Positions 45,588 through 57,500 of a stretch of 64,000 bases of DNA are shown here, in pieces. The stretch covers positions 2,780,033 to 2,844,032 of the forward strand of contig CM070623.1 in the NCBI GenBank assembly GCA_036346255.1, in the 5' to 3' direction. Source of the stretch: Ampelocalamus luodianensis (Eukaryota; Streptophyta; Magnoliopsida; Poales; Poaceae). The position numbers were made by a program, and so were the translations under genes. The notes under the pieces are model-generated. The model was not told where the DNA came from. It ran no database searches and was given only the letters and a program-made list of their open reading frames with translations. Position 1 is the stretch's first letter. Each line of letters begins with the position of its first letter.

Positions 45588-48500
45588 ATGGTGAGTACGA
45601 CCTAGTTGCTTGGTCCGATTCGTTCGCCTCCGCTGGGTTCCCCGTTTCGACTCCACATCTATCTGACTTGTTGTGTTTGTGCTGCGAATGGTTGGTGCTC
45701 AGGAGAAGCGTGATCACGACAGCAAGAATCCCCCTGGGAAGGAGCCGGAGGCTGAGGTGGGAAGAATATTAGTGCTGCTGAGAAATGAAACCAAGTTTGC
45801 AACTCTGTATTTAGTTGGGCCTGGAAACATAATGCACATCTTTTAGCACAAAGGAAAGGAACTTGCAAACCTTGGATTTGGACACATATTGTACCGACTG
45901 TTGAAATTATTTCATCCAAATGAGATGAATCAAGCTCTAACAAGCTTAATGTAAAGCAATGGTGCTTCAGTTAGAATTTAGTCTCTGGCTCGTTTAATGT
46001 TGTAAAGAGTGTCACAGTTTAGTTATTCCACTACCACCATCCCAGCCCATTCTGTTGATTTCTTTTACACCTAAAAAAAAATCCAAAAGAGGATTAATCT
46101 GCAGTAGCTTGCTTTCCAACTCAAGTATTGGATCATATTTCGTACTCCATAATCCATATGACTGTTTAATTTAACATTTCCTTCTAGTTCTGCTGCAATG
46201 TCTGTTCTAAATCTACAGTTCTTTCACCACCAGTTACGAGTCGACCATTCACCTAAGAAGATTCTCAATTTAACACTTCCTTCTAGTTCCTGCACCTTCA
46301 ACAGTACCTTTCTTGTTATACAGGTATAATAGAGCCAATAAAAGCTGGCATCAGAGATGCAAAATTAGGTGTGGGGAAGCAAGAGCAAGATGACTTCTTC
46401 ACATCCGAAGATAATGTACAAAGAAAGAAATTAAATGTAGAACTTGAGGAGACTGAAGAACATATAAAGAAGCGTGAGGTGTGCAGTCAAACACTGAGTG
46501 CTAATTTCTGTATATTCTTTCGAGATTCTTCTGGGTTGATGCTTGGCACGTGAAAAACCTATATCTAGTTGTCGGCACCTCATAGTGTATAAGGCGTTGC
46601 GCCTATTTGATGTGGGAGTGGCTAGCATCAACCCTCATGAGTCTTGAGCATTCTGTGCACTTTTTATTTGGTGGCTTCTTTTCCCTGCTTCGTGCAAATC
46701 TTGACAATCCAGGTCATAGCAGAACGCGAGCATAAAATCCGCAGTGAGGTCAAGGAAATACAGAAGGTGTTCTTTTGCAGCCTCTGTAATAAGCAATACA
46801 AGCTGGCGCATGAATTTGAGTGTCATTTGAGCTCATATGACCATAATCATAGGAAGGTAATGCATTTGCTACACGTGGTGCATTGAATTGCTCTTCTCCT
46901 GATTTTTCTTGTGATGCATGGCCTTGATTTTTGTGCCGTTAGTGAATACCTTCTGTATATTTTTTTCCCATTCTTGCAAGTTAGTACAGGAATTCATTTA
47001 AGATGAGCTCATTCTGGTCATGCAGAGATTTAAGGAAATGAGAGAAATGCAAAGCAGCAGCAGTAGCCGTGATGGCAGGCAGAAACGTGAGCAACAACGA
47101 GAAGAGAAGGAGCTGGCAAAATTTGCCCAACTGTATCCATTCCTAACTTTAACCAATGATAACTCAATGATTGTGCTAATTTTCCTAAGAAATGCATCAA
47201 ATGTTTATTAAACTTGTAATAGTTTCCTTAATGCAACTTCAAGGCAGATGCTCATAAAAAGCAGCAGGAACAGAAGCAAGAACAGCCAGAGATCTCGCCA
47301 GAGCAAGTTACACCAAAGAACTTGCCTGCCCCTGGCAATCAGGATCAGCGCCAAACCTTGAAGTTTGGCTTCTCCAGAATGGCTCCTTCCAAGGTCCTTA
47401 TCTCAACACAACATTTTGTTAAATTAATTTGACCCTTTATGGAAGTAAAAGGTCTTGTGCTTGCATTTGGGCATTTGTGCTTTTGAACTTCATTGTTTTT
47501 TTACTTCCTATATTCTCCATTTTTTTTTTGCTCCAGTTTTGTAACACCCAATTTCCCCATTTTGCAAGATCATCATGTGTTCTAGGGTTCAATCTTCAAA
47601 GTTTTCCCAAATTGCTCAAAGTTTCGAAACCTCCCAAAAAAAACACCGAGCCTTCCTCCCCCAAATCTCCCTAACCCTACCTCCCTAGCCCTGCCGTCGC
47701 CATACCCCGGCCATGTCAGCCGCCTCGGCCCGCCGCCGCGGCCGTGTCGGCGCCTCGGCAACGCGCGCCTCCCCGCCGCCCTTCTCCTCTTCACGTGCGC
47801 GCTCCGCGCCGCGGCCAGGCCGCCCGCATCCGGCCAAGACCTCATGCCGCCATGTCAACGCCCGGCGACCGCGCCGACCTGCCCCATCCTCTGTCCCGCC
47901 GGTTCTGCGCGCCCGCTGTCAACGGCCGCCACCCTCCCGATCCGAAGCCCTTCGCTATAATAAGCCCGAGCCCTCCTTCCCGGCCGAACCCTCGCTTGCC
48001 CCATTTTTTTCCCCGAGCAAGAAGAAGCAAGAGGAAGAAGATCGAGAAGAAAAGAGGAAGGAGCCGAAGCCATACCTCCGTCGCCGTCGCCGCTCGGTGA
48101 GCCCCGTTGCCGCCGCCCTTAGCCACGCCTCCCCCGAGCTTCTCCTTCTTCGCCGTGCGCCGCCGCTCCCTCCGACAGCCGCCGCGCGCCCCGAGCCCTT
48201 CTCCTCCATCGAGCGCGCCCACCATCTCCTTTTCCTCGCCGAGAGGCCTGCCAAGAGCGCCCTCCTTTTCTCTTGCGCCGAACCCACCCAGCCGCGCTGC
48301 GTCGTTGGTCAAGATGCGCGGCAAGCACCAAGCCAGCGCGCCACTCTTTTTTCTTTTACTGTTCATTTCATTTTCTTTTCCCTTTTCTATTTTGATTTCA
48401 AAAGAGAGACTTCAAATATTTATTTCTCCCTCATTTCAACTCCAAAAATTGTGAGGTTTGTTTCTCAAAATTTCTAAAATCGAGTTCTTGCTGTTGGTAC

Positions 48501-51500
48501 TAGTTTGGTTTGTTTTGGAGTTCATTTGTTGAGTATTGTTATTTATTTATTTTGTTTGCTCGCTTGTCTCTTTTCCGGTACGATCGTTCGCATAGAGTTC
48601 GGAGAAGCCGGAGACCCCCACTTCGATCAAGCTCAAGAGTATCCAGATCACCTAGACCTAGACCCAGGCGAGTCAACACTTTGATCATATTGAACCTACA
48701 TTTTATGCAAATTATATTCTTTTAAAATATCAAATTGCATGCTTTAATTCCCTTATGCAGATGTATGTTAAAAATCATAAGGTAGTTAAATGCCAACTTG
48801 ATGTTTAATTATTAATACACCATCCCTTGATAATTGAATCACCTTAAGCCTTTGTCACCCTAGTAATTATTTGGTAACTATACTAGTATAGGCTATACTT
48901 AAGTGTCATGCTAGCATTGCTTAAGTATCGGGGTATTATCTACTCCATTCATCATCTCTTAAAAATGAACATGGTTTTGGGGCAGTCATTGGATGTAAAC
49001 GACTGAGATGGTTGTGTTGATGTATTTTCTACCTCCCAAAAACCCTAAGAATTGTTTATTACTTCTGGGCGGATGGTATGATGGATGGTATGTTGGTGGG
49101 TGTTAATGCAGCCTAAGGAATGTTGGTTTGTGGTTGGTATGTGGCATGAACCGCCCAGATGGTCCCTAAGGACTTAATCCTGTGATGACCTCCCAATGTA
49201 AAACAGTACAACCACATGTCTATAATGGTGTCGACCTGGTTAAATAATTTGTATCCGTTAGTATGAGTTGCACCAGGCAGATGACCCACTACGCCATAAG
49301 CCTTTGTGGTTATGGGTCAGTGCAACGACTTTACTGTCTATGTGAGCGTAGCCAGTGTGGCGCAAGAGGGGTCCGGGAACGGGTTGACTGGTCTATGTGA
49401 GCGCAACCCTTCTCGTGTGAAACCTCAGCGGGTGTAACAAACATCGGGATGCATTGTAAAGGCCTTGTGACGATCTCCTTTGACTCACATGTCTACGTAA
49501 ACATGTGTACATGTCAAGATGATTGTCTCTGTGGAAAAGTGTACAACCTCTCGCAGAGTGTAATGAACTGTCTGAATAGCCGTGCCTACTGGTCAGGGCG
49601 GACATGAGAACTTACATGAGTTAGTTCTATTTATAAAACCTTTGTGGGTGGGATAAAATATGATGGGTTGTTGTGACCCTGGTTTTGGTTTTTTCCCAGG
49701 CGTATACCCTGTGATGTTAATAGGTGGATGTAATCACTATAAAAAATAAGCATGAGGTGGAGGTAACCTCTACTATTATAAATATTGCACAAGTAATCTC
49801 TTTAACAAATACAATTCGGTTAAAATGCTAAGTGACAGGACTTTCTAATATTGGTATTTAACATATTGCTTGCGCAAATAAAAGAACCCGAGCTATCCTT
49901 GTTAAGCCTTGCATGTATATTATTGCATACTGTGTGTTGGCTCGCGAGGACGGAAGTTGTGCTCATCCTCGCTCTTTCCCCCAACCCTCAGAACCCGTGG
50001 ATCATGGAGATTACACCTACTACAAGGACCTGGACGCCGAGGAGCAAGGCGATGAAGAAGAGTAGTGTAGTTCCTTAGTCTAGGTCTCGCCTCAGTCCAG
50101 TTGGCTCCGTCGGTACTTGCATACAACCTATATTATCCAAGCCCTTGGCTAATATCGATCGTATACATGGTACCCCAGTCGCTTGCCTGTGGAGAGACTT
50201 GCCCTACCCTTTTGCTTCCGCTATCATACTCGATGTTTTGTAATGAACTCATTTGGCCTGATCGGCCCTATTGTAAACTCGACCCGACGTGGTCTATTTG
50301 AACTCTGATGCTTGTATTAATGAATGATTCAGCCTATGCGATGTATGAATTGATTAAGCAAATGTATCCTGTGAGCGCTACCTACTGATCCAGGGAATAG
50401 CGCAGTATTTTCACAGAGGATTCTGGATTACAACCGGTCCGACAGAGTGGTATCGAGCATACGATCAGAGGAGCTTTAGTTAGATTGGTCGTTGCCTAAG
50501 GTCTTGAGCCTATTTTCAAAACCTAAGAAAAGCTTTAGCAAAATATAGTGTATTTATTGCTCTTACTTATCACTCCTAGTTCTGTACTCTCATCCTACCT
50601 CACTTGGATTTTTATTCTGTTACTGACTCCCTCTTGTTTTCAAAATTTTAGATGGCCGCTCCGTCGCTTGCTGGCTCGTGGGATTTTTTCTCTCACGGAG
50701 AAGACTTCGGAAGCTTCGTGGAGATTCTTCGCCAGCTGATGCAGTACTTGGGTTACTACCATCCGCCTATCTTCATGGGCCGGATGACTCAAGTCCTGGA
50801 CCGAGAGACCTGGAGCATGGAGGTTTTCCTCTATGCTAGGGAGGGTGAGTTCAATACTCACACCTTCAAGGCTGAGCACCCCAGGAGCCGTGCCTTGGAT
50901 GCTGTCCAGGATGTAGCACGTCTCGCCGCGTCTCGCTTGTGCCAGATGCATGGGGACCTTCTGCTAAGCTCGCCTTTCTGCTTCTTTCCGACTCTCCAGG
51001 AGGGAGAGCTTTACCCGGTGATCCGCCACGTCCGGACAGACGACCGCCGTCACATCGCCCACCACGCAGCTTTGACCATCGCCGCTAACGCCGCTGATGA
51101 GATCGGGATGCTTCGATTCTCCTCACCGCAGCCTACGAGCACTCGACACCCTCCGCGACAACATGTTCGGAGATGATGAAGAACACCGCGAGGTAGAGCG
51201 GGAGAGACGCCATTGTTGCTGAGTTGGCACGCCTCGCAGCCGCCATCGGCCACTACCAGTTCTCGTTGCTCACGCCGCCGCCCCCGCAACCCGGTGCAGC
51301 CGACGTTTTCCACTGGAGGACCCCGCACCGCTCATGGCACGCAGAAAGCGCGCCGCCACCGCCCCGCCGCAGCTTTGAGAGTCCGGCCGTGGACGCACCG
51401 AGCCGTTCGCCGCCCAATTTCGACAAATGATCGCACCGTGCTCGCCGCCGACCATCGCCGCAATGTTTCGATCCTCGGTAATCGTACCACGCGTGGTAAG

Positions 51501-54500
51501 CACCCATTGGAGGAGTAGTCAGATAGTCTAGGTTAACTAGCGATGCTTGCTAGGTAGTCTTTTGGTTGCAAGCACTTTCTTTATCCACCTTTTGTAGGCG
51601 TTGTGCTTTGTATCTCGTGTCATGGCGTTGCATGGCCTATATGTCGGTCCTAGGAGTCATGTAACACTTAACCCCCTTAATATTAATGAATCGCAACCAT
51701 TCAGGCTTTGTATCGCATTTGATCTGTTTCGTTTGGCTTGATTTTCTTCTGTGTGTGCCTTAGAGGGCTAGTGAACCCTCATTTATACCCCTCTCTAGTT
51801 CTGATCTTTAGTGTCTCTTCAGATGGCACCAAGGAGAGCTGTTGCCCCAGTCCGTGGTGCTTTTGCAGCAGACCGTGGAAGAGGTCGTGGCTATGGCCGT
51901 GGTCGTGGACAAGACCTACCTCCCCCACCACCAGAGCTTCCAACAATGGCACAAGTTATGCAACAACAAGCCCAAATCCTCCAAGCTTTGCTCACTAATC
52001 AACAAGCAGGAGCAGCCAGTCGCCACTCTAAGCTGACAGATTTCCTTAGAACAAGACCTCTTACCTTTGCATCAGCAGATGAACCCCTAGAAGCAGAAGA
52101 TTGACTCAGGGATACTGAGAAGAAGCTTCGCCTAGCCCGATGCTCTGAGGAAGATAAGGTGGACTTTGCCACCCACCAGTTGAAAGGAGCCGCTGCTGCT
52201 TGGTGGGAAAACTACCTCGCTGCTCAAGGTGGTGAAAGCCCAGTGGCGGGAGAAGAAGAAGCGTATAGCAAGATTCGCGATCGGAGATCAACAGAGCTGC
52301 CATCGCCGAAGCAATTGTCGAATTACAGCTTGGATGAGATCGCACTCCGCATGGCGACAATCTCCCGAACGAGTTGTGAAATGCGCTTGGATGCATATGC
52401 CACACACTTTTCCTCCTTGCATAAGTACGCAGCCAAGACCTTGGCGCGAAGCATCACAATAGACTTCAAAGTCCTTGTGTATGTTCTGCAAGACTAACAC
52501 TCGTGCGATGGTTAACTTCTTCTTTAACTCTTGGAAACTCTTTTCACAAGCTTCTGTCCATTCGTACTTCTTTTCTTTCTTGAGCAGGTGGGTTATTGGT
52601 CTGGATAGTTTGGAGAATCCTTCAATGAAGCGTCTGTAGTACCCGGCCAATCCGAGAAAACTACGCACTTCGGTCACTGAGGTTGGTTGTTTCCATTCCA
52701 ACACGGTTTCTACTTTGGATGGGTCAACTGCGACTCCTCCAGCGGATACAATATGTCCGAGGAAACTGATCTCTTGAAGCCAAAATTCACACTTGTTATA
52801 CTTGGCATACAACTGATGTCCTTTAAGTTTCTCCAGGACCAAATGTAGATGTTCAGCATGTTCCTCATTGGTCTTGGAATATATTAGAATGTCGTCTATG
52901 AACACGACAACAAACTTATCAAGGTATTCTATGAATACTTTGTTCATAAGGTTCATGAAGTAGACTGGCGCATTTGTCAAGCCAAACGACATAACCATGA
53001 ACTCATACAAGCCATACCGGGTGGTAAAAGTTGTTTTAGGGATGTCCTCAGCCCTAATCTTAACCTGATGGTATCCTGACCTTAAGTCTATCTTGGAGAA
53101 CACTGCTGCTCCTGACAGCTGATCGAATAGATCATTAATGCGGGGCAATGGATACTTATTTTTGATGGTCACCTCATTGAGGGCTCGGTAATCCACACAT
53201 AACTGGCGGTGCCATCCTTTTTCTTTACAAAAAGTACTGGCGAATCCCAGGGGGATGAGCTAAGTCTAATGAATCATTTTTCTTGTAATTCTTCCATCTG
53301 TGTCTTAAGCTCTTCAAGCTCATCAACTGCCATCCTATATGGCCTCTTGGCAATTGGGTCTGTTCCTGGCTTTAGGTTGATCACAAATTCTATGTCTCGA
53401 TCTGGTGGCATGCCAGGCAATTCTTGTGGAAAAACTTCCGGGTAATCTTGAACTGCAGGTGTTGTTTCCAGAGTCACCTTCTCGAGGTTATGGATTGTAC
53501 GATCCAAACCTGAGGAGCGGTCTACATTAACCTTTATTGTGGTGCCTGGTCTTTAAGTAGTACCACATTTTGTTAGCACAATCTACCATTCCTTGGTATC
53601 GCCAACCAATCCATCCCTAGGATGATATCCGAGTTTGGGATCAAGCACTAAGAGGTTTGCTAGGAATCCGAATTTTCCATAGCAATCTCTACTCAGGGAC
53701 TTACTAAGGTAGTAGTCAAGGGTCCCCCGGGTGAACTAAGTACCACGGGTTTCTTTAGCTTAAAGGTTGGCAACTTAAACCTTTCAATAAACCTTCTTGA
53801 TATAAAAGAATGTGAAGCTCCATAATCAAACAAAACTTGTGTTGGTACTGATTTAACAGAGAACGTACCCATTAGAACTCCTGTAGCTTCCTGAACCTCC
53901 TCGGCTGTGACATGGTTCACATGGCCGCGGTTTGGTGTCGAGGTAGACCTAGGTGCTTGCGGGGCCTGATGGTTCCTGCTTGGAGCTGATGTTTGACCTT
54001 GAGTTGGTGCGGCTCCCTAGTTGAACTTCGCGGGAGTGTTCTGACGTTGAGGGTATCGGTTGGCAAAGTGTCCTCTCACTCCACAGTGGAAGCAATGGAG
54101 ATGAGTCTTGGGTTGCTTGTTGCAGTCGTCGTGTGGGCGAAAGATGCAGAAACCATTCCCATTGGTACGCGGGGCTGGAGCTTGAGTTCCTTGTGGAGAA
54201 ACTACAACTGGTTTAAATGATGAGCTGCCAGGGAATGTTGACTTCGAGGAATGCTACCTTGCGGCTTCGAATGCCATCTTTCTCTTACGCTAACTTCCGC
54301 AATCTTCTTCTCGTTTTCAAAGACGAGGGCTTTGTTGATCAAGTGGTGGAAGCGGGAAAATCGTGGAGGATAAGCCGCTTCTCATATCTCCGCGCATTCC
54401 TTCCACAAAGCGATCAATCTTCTCTTTCTTCGCCGCCACGCACTAGGAGCGAGCGAGCAAGCTGGTTGAACTTGGTTAGATATTCATTAACTGTCATTTG

Positions 54501-57500
54501 ACCTTACTTGAGAGTTCTAAACTCATTCTTCTTTAGCCTCATTGTACCAGCAAGTACAAAGTTAGTCCTGAAGGCGGTTTTGAACTCGTTCCAGGAGATT
54601 GGTTGCCATGCGAGTGCGGTTTCATCCAGCTGTACTTCAGCAATTGCTTCGACAATGGCAGGCTCCTGTTGATCTCCAGTCGCAGATGCTGCTGCTTTTG
54701 CTTCTTCTTCTCCTGCTACTGGGCTTTCACCACCTTGAGCAGCGAGGTAGTTTTCCCACCAAGCAGCGGCGGCTCCTTTCAACTGGTGGGTGGCAAAGTC
54801 CACCTTATCTTCCTCAGAGCATCGGGCTAGGCGAAGCTTCTTCTCAGTATCCCTGAGCCAATCTTCTGCTTCTAGGGGCTCATCTGCTGATGCAAAGGTA
54901 AGAGGTCTTGTTCTAAGGAAATCTGCCAGCTTAGAGTGGCGACTGGCTGCTCCTGCTTGTTGATTAGTGAGCAAAGCTTGGAGGATTTGGGCTTGTTGTT
55001 GCATAACTTGTGCCATTGTTGGATGCTCGCGCGTGGGGAGGTAGGTCTTGTCCACGACCACGGCCATAGCCACGCCTCTTCCGCGCCTCGCGCAAAGCAC
55101 CACTGATCGGGCAGCTCTCCTTGGTGCCATCTGAAGAAACACTAAGGCTCAGAACTAGAGAGGGGTATATATGAGGGTTCACTAGCCCTCTAAGGCACAC
55201 ACAGAAGAAAATCAAGCCAAACGAAACAGATCAAATGCGATACAAAGCCTGAATGGCTGTAATTCATTAATATTAAGGGTGTTAAGTGTTACATGACTCC
55301 TAGGACACAGCATATAGGCCATGCAAAACCATGACACGAGATACAAAGCACAACGTCTACAAAAGGTGGATAAAGAAAGTGCTTGCAACCAAAAGACTAC
55401 CTAGCAAGCACTGCTAGTTAACCTAGACTATCCTGACTACTCCTCCAATGGGTGCTTACCACCGCAAGTGGTACGATTACTAAGGATCGGAACGATCGCG
55501 ATCGATGGTCGCGAGCGAACGGCACGGTCATCGCCGAAATTGGGCGGCGGGAACGGCTCGGCTGCGCCCACGACCGACTCACCAAGGTCGCGGCGGACGG
55601 CGGCGCGCACTTTCTTGCGTGCCATGAGCAGGTGCGCGGGTCCTCCAGTGGAAAACGCTTACCGGCACCGTTGCCGGGACGACGACGCGAGCAACAGAAC
55701 CGGGTAGTGGCCGGCGCGGCTCGAGACGCGCAACTCGCAACAATGGCTGGCCTCTCTCCCGCTCTACCTCGGTGTTCTTCATCATCTCCGAACATGTTGT
55801 CGCGGAGGGTGTCGAGTGCTCGAGTCGCCGCGAGGAGGAATCGAAGCATCCCGATCTCATCAACGGCGTTGGCGAGGGCAGTGGTCAAAGCCTGCGTGAG
55901 CTGGAGCTGATGTGACAGGGGCGGGTTGTCTGTCCGGACGTGGCGGATCACCGGGTAAAGCTCTCCCTCCTGGAGAGTCGGAAAGAAGCAGAAAGGCGAG
56001 CTTAGCAGAAGGTCCCCATGCATCTGGCACAAGCGAGACGCGGCGAGACGTGCTACATCCTGGACAGCATCCAAGGCACGGCTCCTGGGGTGCTCAGCCT
56101 TGAAGGTGTGAGTATTGAACTCACCCTCCCTAGTATAGAGGAAAACCTCCATGCTCCAGGTCTCTCGGTCCAGGACTTGAGTCATCCGGCCCATGAAGAT
56201 AGGCGGATGGTAGTAACCTGGCATCGCATCACCGGCGAAGAATCTCCACGAAGCTTCCGAAGTCTTCTCCGTGAGAGAAAAAATCCCACGAGCCAGCGAG
56301 CGACGGAGCGGCCATCTAAAATTTTGAAAACAAGAGGGAGTCAGGAACAGAATAAAAATCCAAGTGAGGTAGGATGAGAGTACAGAACTAGGAGTGATAA
56401 GTAAGAGCAATAAATACACTATATTTTGCTAAAGCTTTTCTTAGGTTTTGAAAATAGGCTCAAGACCTTAGGCAACGACCAATCTAACTAAAGCTCCTAC
56501 GATGCGTATGCTCGATACCACTCTGCCGACCGGATTTCGTAATCCGTAATCCTCAGGAAAATACTGCGCTATTCCTCGATCGAGAGGTAGCGCCACAGAT
56601 ACATTTGCTTAATCAATTCATACATCGCATAGGTCGAATCATTCATTAATACAAGCATCGAGTTCAAATAGACCACGCCGGTCGAGTTTACAATAGGCCG
56701 ATCAAAGCCAAATGAGTTCATTACAAAACATCGAGTACGATAGCGGAAGCAAAAGGGTAGGGCAAGTCTCTCCACAGGCAAGCGACTGGGGTACCATGTA
56801 TACGATCGATATTAGCCAAGGGCTTGGATAATATAGGTTGTACGCAAGTACCGACGGAGCCAACTGGACTGAGGCGAGACCTAGACTAAGGAACTACACT
56901 ACTCTTCTTCATTGCCTTGCTCCTCGGCGTCCAGGTCCTGGTAGTAGGTGTAATCTCCATGATCCACGGGTTCTGAGGGTTGGGGGAAAGAGCGAGGATG
57001 AGCACAACTTCCGTCCTCGCGAGCCAACACACAGTATGCAATAATATACATGCAAAGCTTAACAAGGATGGCTCGGGTTCTTTTATTTGCGCAAGCAATA
57101 TGTTAAATACCAATATTAGAAAGTCCTGTCACTTAGCATTTTACATCCAATGACTGCCCAAAAACCATGTTTATTTTTAAAAGATGATGAATGAGGTAGA
57201 TAATACCCCGATACTTAAGCAAGGCTAGCATGACGCTTAAGTATAGCCTATAACTAGTATGGTTACCAATAATTACTAGGGTGACAAAGGCTTAAGGTAA
57301 TTCAATTATCAAGGGATGGTGTATTAATAATTAAACATCAAGTTGGCATTTAACTACTTTAGGGTTTTTAACATACATTTGCATAAGAGAATTAAAGCAT
57401 GCAATTTGATATTTTAAAAGAACATAATTTGCATAAAATGTAGGTTCAATATGATCAAAGTTTTGACTCGCCTGGGTCTAGGGCTAGATGATCTTGATAC

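Noticed and set aside
47713..48477. 254-codon Arg/Pro-rich plus-strand open frame and its antisense partners
   Set aside because: It lies within the Gypsy LTR; the matching region of the right LTR does not conserve the frame.
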